From NCBI GenBank assembly GCA_023053545.1, contig JAKZAN010000001.1, positions 11,424,024 through 11,488,023 on the forward strand: 64,000 nucleotides of DNA, given 5' to 3'. This document shows positions 9,404 through 20,900 of the stretch, piece by piece. A model generated the notes under the pieces. It saw only the letters and a program-made list of their open reading frames with translations. It was not told the origin of the DNA and made no database searches. Position numbers and translations under genes: made by a program. Source of the stretch: Lepidurus packardi. Taxonomy: Eukaryota; Arthropoda; Branchiopoda; Notostraca; Triopsidae. The first letter of the stretch is position 1, and every line of letters starts with the position of its first letter.

Positions 9404-9439
9404 TGCAAAATCCAACTAGCTGTTAGTTAGTGACGTGAC

Positions 9440-9709
9440 GTGACAATATGCAAGTTATGCAAGTTGAACTTAGGATACCTAAAAATAAAAGTTCATCACT
9501 TTGAACCAAGACCCATCAGATGCTATAAGTGTCAAAGATTTGGGCATATCAGCACTGCCTGCAAGGCAAGGGATAGATGTGGGCACTGTGGTGAAGAACA
9601 CGCCACGACAATCAGCGAAAACAAGAAAGAGGGAAAGGAGCCAACATGTGCAAACTGTAATAAGCAACATACTGCAGCGGATAGGAACTGTGAGTGTTTT
9701 TTCCTTTAA
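9440..9709 (+). pseudogene. Non-LTR retrotransposon ORF1 (gag-like) zinc-knuckle fragment
   Basis: An 89-codon frame holds HFEPRPIRCYKCQRFGHIST, then CGHCGEEH and CANCNKQHTAADRNC. These are three successive CCHC-type knuckles (CX2CX4HX4C), the arrangement found near the end of ORF1 in Jockey/I-like LINEs. Neither the N-terminal part nor an ORF2 is attached. It is a dead fragment about 100 bp upstream of the CFAP410 remnant. Confidence 0.75.
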
Positions 9710-9814
9710 TTTTTTTTGTTTGTTGCTTTACTCTATTTTATTACATGAAGTGGTCGCAAAGTGGATTAAGCCTACTATAGAACTGCATAGTAAACGAGTC
9801 CCCAACTACGAAAA

Positions 9815-10968
9815 ATGACCAAATTAACTCAAGAAATGATTGTGGCGCGAACTCGACAGTCTGATTTGAAAACCATTAAGGAGCTAAAATGCTGGTAAAA
9901 AAAAATTCAATTTATTCCAATTAGCATCCACTGTAGCTATATTATCTTTTTTGTGGGGAAGTGAGCTACCAGATGTCGACATAAAAATGTGGAAGTACTT
10001 TCTCTCAGGTCCGGTTTGTACTTCCCTTAATCTATGCGTTTTAATCAAATCAGTTAACGTCAAGGACAGGAAGTTGACGCATTATTCAACGGAATTATGT
10101 ATACATTTTGAATTAATTATACTCTTCTTATATAGTGTCAACAACATATCCACCCTGGAGCCTTTCCAGAGCTGTCTTCAGTTTAGGAAGCTCTACATTC
10201 GTAAAAACTGTATTCAAGACCTCAGAGATGTTTGCTACCTCAAAGACTTGCCTCATTTGAAAAATCTCTGGCTGGCAGACAACCCCTGTGCAGATACTCG
10301 AGGGTAAACTGTCTTTATCTGCAAGCATAACGCCGTTCTTTCGTGTAACTTTAATGTAATTCACTTTTATTGTTTTCTATAGTTATCTATAGTTATAGCG
10401 TTTTAAGAGCTTTACCTCAACTCCCAACGCTTAGATGACGTGTCAGTGCCACCAGAAGAGATTAAAGACGCTCTCAAAACAGGCCTAGAACTAACCCTTC
10501 CTGATCCTGAAGAAGAGGACGAATATATTCCAATGCCACAAGCAGTATCAGTAGCTAAACAACCAACGCCCGTTACTTCACCTCAGATTACATCACCAGT
10601 ACTACAACAAACAATTACAACAAACCTTCCTCCGGTCCAAAGCGAGCCAGAACACAAAACGTCAATTCCTGTAAGTTTCGTGTTTATTTTCTGAAATTCT
10701 TCTCTTTTTTTACTAATTTTTCTAATTTTAGTTAATTTTCCTCATTTTTCCTAAGATTTTATTAATAATGTCCTTTTTTCCTAGTTTGTTCTTATTTATT
10801 TTGTCTCATAACAGGAAAGTTCGAGCCGGAGGAACAGTTTAGCTCAAGCTGCCGTTTCCCCAGTGGTGGCCCACACTACCCACAACGCGTACAACAATCT
10901 AATCTCTCCTGAAGAGACCTACGCCCCTTCCCAGTCACGAAGGTCCAGCAATTCAAGCACTCAAGAGG
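9815..10968 (+). pseudogene. CFAP410: CFAP410 (C21orf2-like) remnant with lost splice site and frameshifts
   Basis: CFAP410 is a ciliary/basal-body protein with N-terminal leucine-rich repeats. Exon 1 (9815-9894) gives a typical N terminus and ends in KELKCW. The following WGSELPDV has no AG acceptor (GTGGGG instead). The LRR part NVEVLSL sits in a different frame from LPDVDI. The exon starting at 10137 reads VNNISTLEPFQSCLQFRKLY and LPHLKNLWLADNPCAD cleanly. The LRR cap VLRALPQL is then shifted by one extra C (CTCCCAAC near 10417) from the following DDVSVPPEEIKDAL. A Pro/Ser-rich tail exon may run 10815-10968. Three independent defects make a functional protein unlikely unless this region is badly assembled. 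Confidence 0.75.
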
Positions 10969-11175
10969 TCTGGCAACTTCTCCAAAAATTATCTTTTAAA
11001 AGTAAATTAACAATTTATTACAAACTCATGTAGGCGGACGTTTGGCGCCGGACAGAAGTATTAACCCCTTGCTGTAATACGCGAAGATTCTTCCACTATG
11101 CACTCCTCTGACCAGCGATGTCCAATTCAGTAAAAAAAAAAAATATGCAATAATTTTTTTAGTCCTGTTCCTTGA

Positions 11176-11571
11176 ATGATTACATCACATTCATCGTCGT
11201 CTAGTTCGGCAATTACGGGTCCTAGCCGACCACGTAATCCAGGTCGACACAGCGTGGCAGGCGAACCGCCTTATCATGACGTTCGGAGTGGACCAGGCAA
11301 AGCCACGCCCCCTGAGCCTCCGTATGTCAGTCCAGCCGCTTTGTTCGAATATGGACAGCAGGTCCAACAGGGTTATCTACACTCGCAGCCAAATGCGAAT
11401 GGGTTGGACGCATCCAGGAAAGCCCCAAATGGCTGCGACCACGCCCCTTGGCCACGAACGAGTGACAACTTCCAGGAGTGTGCACCCTGGACCACGAAAT
11501 CGAGTAAACAAATTAAAAATGTACTGGAAATTATGAAAATGAAGCTTAATGGATGGTTTTTAGGGCAGTAA
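11176..11571 (+). other. Unassigned 131-codon ORF
   Basis: An ORF with a Ser-rich start, Pro/Gly-rich middle (GKATPPEPPYVSPAALFEYG) and no recognisable domain. It follows the CFAP410 tail and could be a remnant of its last exons, though I do not see the conserved C-terminal helix of that family. It may equally be non-coding. Confidence 0.2.
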
Positions 11572-11620
11572 CTTGCTGATGGCTATGGATGGTTTTTAGG
11601 GCAGTAACTTGCTGATGGCT
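11549..11620 (+). repeat. Perfect 36-bp tandem duplication
   Basis: The 36 bases beginning ATGGATGGTTTTTAGGGCAG occur twice head to tail (11549-11584 and 11585-11620) with no difference, so the event is recent or an assembly artefact. Confidence 0.95.
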
Positions 11621-12218
11621 ACGTTGTGCTTGATCCAAGAGTTGGATTTAGTTAGTTTGGAAGTGGTTTCCATGGCAATTCGCAGTGGAATCGAAGAACT
11701 GGAGGATTAGAATATTAAAAAGATTGAGTATTAAAGAAAAGCTTAATTAAGCTGCAATTCCATCAATTCTGTACCAAAAATTGATCCAGACCCAATTTCT
11801 GTAGCACCCTGCTGCTATTGCATTAGCATTATCCCCATGTATCGTTTCTACAATTTAGTATTAATTTTAGTTATTAATTTTTGGGTTTTAAAAACAATTT
11901 GCTCTCTGCCTTTTACTCCTGTGATTTCACCAATCCTGACTCATTTGCTCCTTGTTTCATATATAGGGTGACGGTGATCAAGGGTAACGTAAAAAAATAC
12001 CATAATAATACCAAGCTAACTATGTTTAATCGTGAATATTGTCACGGCCTGAATAGGTCATTGCTTAATTTATGCATGATCAGCGTCCCTACAACATGAT
12101 TCAGTGCTTAGTCAGCTATCTCCGAGTGTGAGATGTGCTGACGGGGCATCGAGACCACAAATTAAGCATTTGTACCACTGAACCCTGTAACCGACTTAAA
12201 GCCCACTTACTTAGACCA

Positions 12219-12437
12219 TTATAATACAACGTTCAAAACCCACCATTTCCAACGAACTACGCTCACCTTGCAGAATAAAACCGTTTGCAAGTTTAAAGCG
12301 TGACAATATTCTAATTTTGCTCTTAGTCGCTTATAAAGCGTTAGCATTGTTTTTATATTTGCTCCCCAACTTGTCCCTGCCAATTTTTGAAGTATTAAAT
12401 TAGCTTTCATAAGATCCAGCTCCAATAATAGCTCCAC
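12219..12437 (-). pseudogene. Non-LTR reverse transcriptase C-terminal fragment
   Basis: On the minus strand the frame reads KANLILQKLAGTSWGANIKT, MLTLYKRLRAKLEY. This matches the familiar block after the RT palm of Jockey/CR1-like LINEs (LAGTSWGAD-T-L-LY-ALIRSKLDYG). Only this short block survives. Upstream of it on the same strand, in another frame, a Gly/Ala-rich TAGFGAPIGGAIIGAG stretch is visible; its origin is unknown. Confidence 0.55.
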
Positions 12438-14584
12438 CTATCGGAGCTCCAAAGCCGGCTGTTAGGATAGTTACACAGACGCCACCTAACAAAGAACATC
12501 ATCCATTGAGTAATTCGAATTATTTGCTAGTTCGCATAAAATATTTGGAGCATTGCCAATAAACATTTTGCCACACTTCTTTAGCTTAAAAACTAAATTA
12601 CTCAGTTGCATGCAAGTACCACCAAGATGGCGCAAAACGACAGTTACGAACAGGTTAAAGATGATCGAGGTTCAAGGGCGCATGAAGGACAACGCATTAC
12701 TCTACATGGCTTAGCAAAGCTATTGCTACCGTTAGGAACAAGCTCCCATAGCAACAAGCTAAGCACCATGAGGCAATCTATTAGGTGGTTTCTAGCTGAT
12801 GGATGAATTGTTGTGACTTCGACACTAGAGTCATTCTACATACCAGCAACGCAGGCCGCGCACACAGTCATGGACCCCACGGCTTTCCAAAAAGTATAGT
12901 AATGCCGGATTCTTGGCAAGTGCACGTACTATCGCGACCTTCACAGACGATTCTATTGGCGTAGCTTTGCTCACATATGTTTTGCTGGCACGGTGGACAT
13001 TTTCCCATCTTTTTGCTTACAGTTCTTTCTTACCAACTCGATTAATCATAGAATGTGGCGTGATATGAAGGTCCTCTGCACTGTGCGCCTGCCACCGGAA
13101 ACAACTGGCGCTTGTACTACAGAGGTGTTTATAGAATATAACACTTGGAGCTGCTACGCGTCCAGCACCACTGTGCTATTTTAACGCAATACGCGATATA
13201 TTTGTATTTGAACCGCAAAAAAAAGAAACAAAAAGACGCGCACGTTTCTTAACCCGAAGCCAAACACTGTTTGCAACCCGCTAGCGAGTTGTCCTTGAAG
13301 CATGTTTCAAAAATCATTTATAGTAGAACTTCAGTTGGAACCGTGCAACACTAAAATTACCCAATTTGAACGTTTTCCAACCTCCTAGCTAAATTATAAC
13401 AAACTAATATAATATATAAATAATATATAAAAGCGTAATATATAAAAATAATAATATAAATATAAGTGTAATAATATAATATTAAGTGTAATATATAATA
13501 TATAATAATATAATATATAAGTGTAATATATAAAAGCATTACGGGAAAGAAAACGAATGATTTAATACTTCAGGTTGCGTATAAAGGTAGCGGGTCAGAA
13601 CCGAGATTCCTCACGGCAAAGTGTATGATACGGAATGAAAGCATTTTGTGCAATCTTAACTAAGTTTAACAGGCCATAAAAGTCAAGCACGCCCCTAAAT
13701 TCGTACCAAAACTCAATGAAAATATTGCACGAAGACCAAAAAGAAGGAACATGAAGAGGTAAGGGCAACTTGCACTTAATAGGTGTGGGAAATGTGTAGA
13801 AAAATAAGGCACAGGGTTTTTTGGATACTGGCTAAAAAAAATTTATTTGCTATAGTTAAGATATACGCTTATTGGTTCACAGAATAAAGAGAAAAGAAAG
13901 ATAATCGAGGTACTGCTCACTGTAACTTGTTCACTATTGATCCTTCACGCTTGGTGTACTACTCTGAACCCCTTTTTAAAGGCCAGGAAAGTTCAACTAG
14001 GGAATGACGAAAAGCTAGTGAAGGAGTAACAGGTATTACAATAAGGTGAAAGGTACAAACATTCAATTCCGGGAAAACTATAGAAAATGGGCAGCCATTC
14101 GCACCATTCTACCCATAACCCTTACGAGTTACATAAGATTTATCAACAATAGGATTATAATTCTCATTGAATGAATACCCCAGTCTTTTGGTCTAATGAT
14201 GAATGATCTAATGTATAAATTAGCTGATGAGGTTTATTAGAAATGCATTTTGTATATTTCATCTTGTCTGTAGTATGATTCCGTAAGAGTTTTTATTCTT
14301 TTACACTCCAAACGCATAAAATACATAACATAAATAAATAAAATAACTGCATAAATAAATAGCAAAGCTTTAAAGGATTATTTTGACTGTAAATATAGAA
14401 AAGACGGCAATGTTAACGGATTCTTTCGAATGAGTTTTTGACATTTCTAAAATACAGTCAATAGGTTTAAACCCGTTTTCCTTAACCCCGCCTTTAAGGT
14501 GGGGTTAAAAACCTTGTCTATTTATTTGGATGGAAAACGATTTTTCTTTATTGGAGTAACAATGTAAGCAAAAAAGCCCCAAAA
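12438..14584. other. Gene-free AT-rich region
   Basis: No supported gene over about 2.1 kb. It includes an AT block of TAATATATAA words at 13395-13535, several short chance ORFs, and a hairpin at about 14478-14506 built from AACCCCGCC and GGTGGGGTT around TTTAA. It ends at the start of the WDPCP gene. Confidence 0.6.
13395..13535. repeat. AT-rich simple repeat
   Basis: Irregular repeats of AATATATAA, TATAAGTGTAATA and similar words over about 140 bp. Confidence 0.85.
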
Positions 14585-17312
14585 ATGACAGCTTTGTACG
14601 GCAATTTATTATTTTGTTCCATGCGAGATGATATTTACGTACCAGACAAGGATTTAGCCGTCTTCAAGTAAAAGCATTAATAATTAAAAAATAAGTCTGA
14701 CGTTTCTACCTTTAATTCGCACCGAAAAGGTATTCTCATAAAGATGGAGAGTATTTACTAGGACCCTATGGAAGCTTAAAGAAGTCCTACTGTCAAAAAG
14801 GAGGACAAGTGTGGACACCTTCCAACAAACGTCCTCTTCGAGTCCGCGACACTCTAATGGAACTCGAAGTAAAATAATGCTATAATCTAAAAATTCAAGT
14901 TAAAAAATACAATCTAAAATCACTCTTTATAAATAGGATTTCCTACTCCATCACAGACTGATCAAATGTTCCTGGCTTGACAGCCATCATGTTCAGCTTT
15001 TCCTAAATAACGGAATAACTGCCAAGCTACAATTTAGCTTAGAAACGGGTGACATTGAAAGTTTGGTTATTGACAAACTTCTCCAGGGAAAACTCCTCTC
15101 AGACCATGTCATAGATGGTATTATACTAATTAATACTATTCTTATGTCTTTTATTCTTTTTGTTATTTCTTCCGTTTATGCTTATGCTTATTGACATATT
15201 ATTTATTTCGACAGTGGTGTTAGGCTTTGAGCATTGGATCATCACCTATGGCTTGCCTAGAATATCTATTTTGCGCTTGAATCGCTTCCAGCCAAATTCT
15301 GAGCCTCGTTTATTTGAAGTTTCCCTTCCTGGCCCTTCTTCGAGACGTCAAGAGCGCAATATACTCTTCAATCCTGACCAAAGCTTGGTAAAAACACATT
15401 TAAATAACAAATTACAATAAAAATAAGAAAACAAGTCACAGTGAAGATAGCCCCAAAAATGCAATAAAAATAACTAAACGAATTAGTAAAACAAGCATTA
15501 AAAAATAGCACACTTTCCTTCGAAAAGTTTCTAAGAAAAATCTCTTATAGTTTTGCATTTGGTGGCGATTGCATGGCAGGGACATCTACCCATGGAGTCC
15601 GAGTGTCAAAGACGAAGATCGTGCCAATATTCTACTCTACAACATTGATGAGTAATTATTTTTATAATCGCAACTTTAAAAACTTCAAAAATCCCTATTG
15701 TTGGCTTATTTTCGGCATGTAGAGGGGATTGCCGCCTAATTTCTTGCCACCAAACTGAAGGCGATCCTTTATGCATCTTATTTGATAACACTCAACTTGG
15801 CAGCTTCCATTTATTGGAACAAAACACTCCTAAGAAGGTAAAATCATCGTTTTCGAAGCAATTCAAATAATTTTTAATAATTTAAGCCTTTCATCTAACA
15901 ATTTTGTTTGCTTTTAGGGGAATGTAAGCGTTTCTTATACTCGTGTATTGGTCGAATCCGGCAAGTGTCGTTTCTTACAGCGGCATACGCTTTCCTTACC
16001 AGGTTTGGTGTGTTGCCAAGCCTTTAGCGCCGATTTAAGACTCTTAATCCTGGGTTGCGTCCAAGGTTCTCTACTTTTATGGGATTTGGAACGGCCAGCA
16101 TTGGTCCGGACAGTCCAACTATCCTTCGTAAGCTCTTCTTTACCAAAATATGCCACTCATACACCATTACACATCATAACAGATCCCCTTTCGTGTGGCA
16201 TGGCACCCTCAGAACGCAATCTTGCTCGTTTGCAATGAAAAAGGGCAATTTAAAGCGTTCGACAGGGCGTTTTGCCCCATACGCTTCCAATTTAGCAGTG
16301 GAGTAGGAGAAAGGGCCGCGTTTACCATCATGGATCTCACTCCGTACTTCAGGTAAGCTTAAGTCTGACCCTAAAAGGTTCTAACACCCTAAAGATATGC
16401 TTTTCTGTGATATTTGGTGGGAATTTAAGGTTCCAGTCCACAATTTTGAACGCGAGCTGGAGTACACAAGACCCAGAAGCTTCGCTACTGCTGATAACAT
16501 TTGACAGAGGTCCTTTGGTGCTTTTTAAGCCCACAGTGAGCGTCTGGCCGGGTCAGAGCTTGGGAATTCGGACCTTAGCATGTGAATATTTACGTTGGAA
16601 CAACTATTCGGGCTTGTTGAGCCTTCTCTTGACCTTAAACTTGGATTCCGAGCATGGTTTGGCTCTTTTTGTCCTTTCGCGGCTGGTAACCCATGCCTTG
16701 AGGCAAAAGTGGAGCATTTTGATTGAAGACGTGGTGGAAAAAGCCTTGGGGGCTTATTACGCCCCACCTTTTCCTCACGGCCAGAAAGCGCAGACGAAAT
16801 GCGAAGAAACATTGCGGAATCTCAGCCGGAAGTTTTTTCACAGGCTTTTGAGGGAAACCAGGATCGAAAAGGCCTTCCAACTGGCAATAGATATTAACGA
16901 CGTAGATTTGTTCGTGGATGTGGAATTCGCGGCTCGTGGAGCAGGACAAGAAGAATTGGCCAGAATGGCTCATGAAAAGGCGGAGAAATGGCTCAATTCG
17001 TCGAGCGCTTCATCGGTCTGTTCTTCTTATTCGACCATTTCTGTTCTCTCCGAACGAAGACTGAATAGCAACCAACTGGACCCAATAACCTCAACACCCT
17101 TGCAGCAGAATTGGAGCCAAACGACTCCTAATGCGAATGTTCCAGTTCCAGTGTCGATTACACTGTCAAATATTACTCAACCAGGTATGTTTTAACTAGG
17201 ATTCTTTGTATACAAGTTTTCTGGTATGGGTAATTTGTTTTATTCTTTTCCTGTAGTACATACAGCTGCTTCGGTATCGGGAGTCCGTGTGATCCATTTC
17301 GGTGCCATTTAA
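14585..17312 (+). CDS. WDPCP: WD repeat and planar cell polarity effector, Fritz/WDPCP
   Basis: Fritz/WDPCP acts with Inturned and Fuzzy (CPLANE) in planar polarity and ciliogenesis, by knowledge of the family. Ten exons join without a stop into 660 aa: 14585-14667, 14730-14868, 14937-15117, 15215-15387, 15551-15651, 15723-15837, 15918-16127, 16183-16352, 16430-17184, 17257-17312. Landmarks in order: an N terminus with SMRDDIYVPDKD, RVRDTLMELE, LVIDKLLQGKLLSD, the WWRLHGRDIYPWSPS block, propeller pieces LILGCVQGSLLLWD and AWHPQNAILLV, then the helical half with ALRQKW, ALGAYYAPPFPHG, RKFFHRLLRETRIEKAFQLA and DVDLFVDVEF, and the C terminus VRVIHFGAI, which matches the family's 'MIHFG' end. The length is close to the animal orthologues. 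All introns are short (62-163 nt). Confidence 0.9.
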
Positions 17313-17981
17313 ACCTATTGGTCTAATTTTCTGCGAAGAACGAAGATTTAACCTCATTAACATTTTGTACAGACTATTTTCCTACCGCGTTGTTAACCAT
17401 TGTTGAATAACGAATACATTTTTAACAAATAGAAGAACGTCACAATTTTATTAAAATTTTTGTCATGTTTGGTTAGTGTATTATTTTCTTTCATAATGTC
17501 TTAAATATTTAAATGTTTTGTTTTTTTTAGTATTTGTAATGTTTTATATTGCTTTTTACATATTTTTTAATATTTATGTTCCAGTCTTGTTTTATATTTT
17601 CGTTTTCTTGGTATTTTTAATGTTTACATTTATCTTCTAGTCTAAAAGTTTAGACGACAATAAGTTTAGATTTAACATTTTTGAGTAGTGCCCATGCTTT
17701 ACTACTGGTCCTTGCGAACATTCTAAAGCTAAACCGTTCGGCTATTGGTTACGTCTTATTACCAATACACGCTCTAAATTCTCCTTTTTCGCATTCGCTA
17801 TCCCATTCACTTTCGCTCTTCATATTCGCATTTCGTTCGCCCTTACTGGATCGCTTTCTATTCGAGGTTCAGTTTTCCGTTTACATTCATGGAAGAATGT
17901 GCTGATAAACGTGAATATTTACCCGGTGGTCCATTAAATCAAATCGTTCCCAACTTTCAAAGTGCTTAAACTATTAGGAAC
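17313..17981. other. WDPCP 3' side and BRF1 promoter region
   Basis: About 670 bp of AT-rich DNA between two genes on the same strand. It must contain the WDPCP 3' UTR and the BRF1 promoter. No clear TATA box or further gene is seen. Confidence 0.5.
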
Positions 17982-20900
17982 ATGTCCAACAAAAAGTGCC
18001 AGCATTGTGGAGGGACAGATATCGATGTGGACCCCGCAAGAGGCGATGCAGTGTGTACATCATGTGGTAGTGTGTTGGAAGATACGATTATCGTCTCGGA
18101 GGTCCAGTTTGAAGAAAACTCTTATGGTGGCAGTACAGCTCTCGGTCAATTCGTCTCTTCAGATAGCCGAGGCTTATCTGGCTTTGCCACAGCCTATCGA
18201 GGCGGTGGAGGCAAAGAATCTCGCGAAATTACCATCAGACGAGCTCGCGAACGCATCACTGATCTTGCCCAGAAGCTACGGTAAATATCTCTTACTTTCC
18301 CTCCGAAACCTCCTCAAATGATCCTAATTAACATTCTTATCTTAGGCTCAATCAACACTGCACCGACACTGCCTGCAATTTCTTCAAAATGGCCTTGGCA
18401 GGCAACTTAACTTACGGCAGACGAAGCGCTCATGTCGTTGCTGCTTGTATCTACATCACGTGCCGTCTGGAAGGCACACCTCGTATCCTTTCCTTACCAA
18501 CCTGGACAAGACTGATTTCTTTCTAGACAAGATTATGTTAAACTCTTCTTTTCATTCTATTCTGAAACCATTTTGCCTCTACAGTTCGATCCTAAAGTTA
18601 ATTCTTTTCATTCATTTTTGTTCCATCAGTGATCCAAAGTTTTCCTTAACTCAAAACACGTTTAGATTTGCTAATCGACATTGCTGACGAACTCCAGATC
18701 AACGTCCACACATTGGGCCACACCTTTATGAAACTAGCGCAAGCTCTCTGCCTCCGAATACCTTCTGTTGGTAAGCGCTATTTTTCTCTTGATTTTAGGA
18801 TTTTGTTTTCCTTTCATTGGCATAAACTACTAAACTCTTACGTCACTTAAAGAACTGATTTACATGCTTTTTTTAAGTCACAATTATGGACTGTAATTGC
18901 AATTCTGGTCAAATCGTTTACCATACATGGGTGTAAAAAGAAGGTTAAACTAGGTTAAAAATTTTTGGGCGTATTTGCAAAGCATAAACAAGGAAAATAA
19001 ACCCCGCACACACTGCCCTTGTTTATTGTTTGTCAGAGTATAAAAATAAGTCTCGAAATTGGGGGAAAAAAGGAAGGTGAAACGAAAGAAAGTTATTCAA
19101 GCTTCGATGCTACCACTACTGATGTGATTGGATTCCGGTTCCGGAACCGGCGTCGGTCCGTAGAAGATCAGCTCTGGAATCTGTCCTCCTTGTACTCCTG
19201 TTCCGTTCGTACTCTCCGAAGAGCACTGAAATTGGAACGTAACGCTGCCCACATTGATCTCGCTCATTCCTTCTTGCCCAAAATAACTCAATTCCGTACC
19301 ATCTAACGTCGCGGATGCGGTGTAGAACGTGTCAGGCTCCACCTACAACAAAATATCTCAAATCCTTCTGTTCTTAATACCTCCACACAATTCCTTCAAA
19401 ATTCCCGCAAATTTCCGAAACTCTTCAGTTCTTCGCATTTCTCGTTTAAAGTTCTCTCAAACCCTTAACATTCTTATTAAATTCATAAAATTATTCAATT
19501 CTTCTTAATCTCTTCGAATTAGTCTTACTCTGACAATTTTCCTCAAACTTTCTTAAATTTTTCGAATTTTTTCAAATGCTTTCCCTTAAAAAACGCTTTT
19601 TTCTCACCTGAATGGGATGTTCAAAGTAGACATGGAAGGTGTTACTCGATCCATCCGAGAAAAACCTGGCATGGTGTTCGGCCAAGATTCTCCCAAGTCT
19701 TTTAAGCTCGATTCGCACTGTATAATCCGTGGCGCCACTCGAAGAGCCATACAATCCGAATCCAACGATAAAAATGCGCTTATCTACGCAGAATTGGATG
19801 CTGTCGCAACGCCCTCTATAGCGCCATTGGTTGCTGCGGTAGGCCGATGATTGAAATCGATGGCACACCTTTAAAACAAAAATGTGGTCTTAACTTTTTG
19901 CATTTTTTTTTTACATTTTTCAAATTCCAAAGTCAATTTTTTTTACCTGTGGTTTGAGGCCAGCTCGGGGCTTGACATTATACTGTAGAAAGGGCTTGTT
20001 ACGGGCAGTATAATGTAGGAAAATATCGGTGGTTTCTTGCAAGCTCAATAAGCCAGACTGCGCTGCTCCGTTGGCGAAATCTTCTAAACCCATCGCCGGA
20101 ATCCGGATCAAGTACAAGGCGTCTGCCAAGACTTGGCGGCGGTTCAATGAAGTTGGCTCTAGTTCCCTGCGTTTGCTTTCAGCTGCGGCCCAATTCATTA
20201 CTGCGTCGAATAAAACGCTTTCTTTAACGTTCAGAGTTTCGCGCTTCAGAATGAGCTTTAACGTATCCATGTCTATCTCTCCAAACCCCTCCGAACTGAG
20301 CGCCATTTCAGCCTGCAAAGATACAAAACTTAGCCAGGAAGAAACGTTTACCGAATTTAAGAATCGGGCCTAATTAATTTCTTAATAGCTTTCTTTTGCT
20401 GCAACTGTTTCAAGTTTCTGAAAATGAATTTTGATCAATTTGAACTATTGGAAATTGAACTACTTAAGGGAAAACTACTTTTGATGAGAAATTGAAGTAT
20501 TTGACAAATTCAACTTTTTGAGATAAATTTAACAATTTAAATTTAAGTTTTTTTTTTGTATAAAATTAAGCTATTTGGAGAGTACTTTTACGCGAAAAGA
20601 ACTGAGAGGAACCCAAACATCCCGAAAATCGAAGAAATTTTACTAAAACTCATGCAAGAGAAGCTAAATTTTAAGTTTACTTGAGCGTCAATGACTTCCC
20701 AGCATCGATGCATGAGCTCAGGTTCTTCAAACAGCCTGGATTGGCTCAAGAGCAAACAGGCATTCCGAGCTGTTAGACTAGTTTCCAAAAAAGCGACACA
20801 GGCACGCGCCAAAAACGGCACAATGTACTTTTTGGCGGCGTATAAGGTCGCGAGGACTGTATCAGCTTCTAGGTGAACTTCATCGCAGTAGAAATACCTT

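Noticed and set aside
12606-13184. Short plus-strand ORFs at 12606 and 12993
   Set aside because: No domain, no splice context and no similarity to known families that I can see; treated as chance ORFs.
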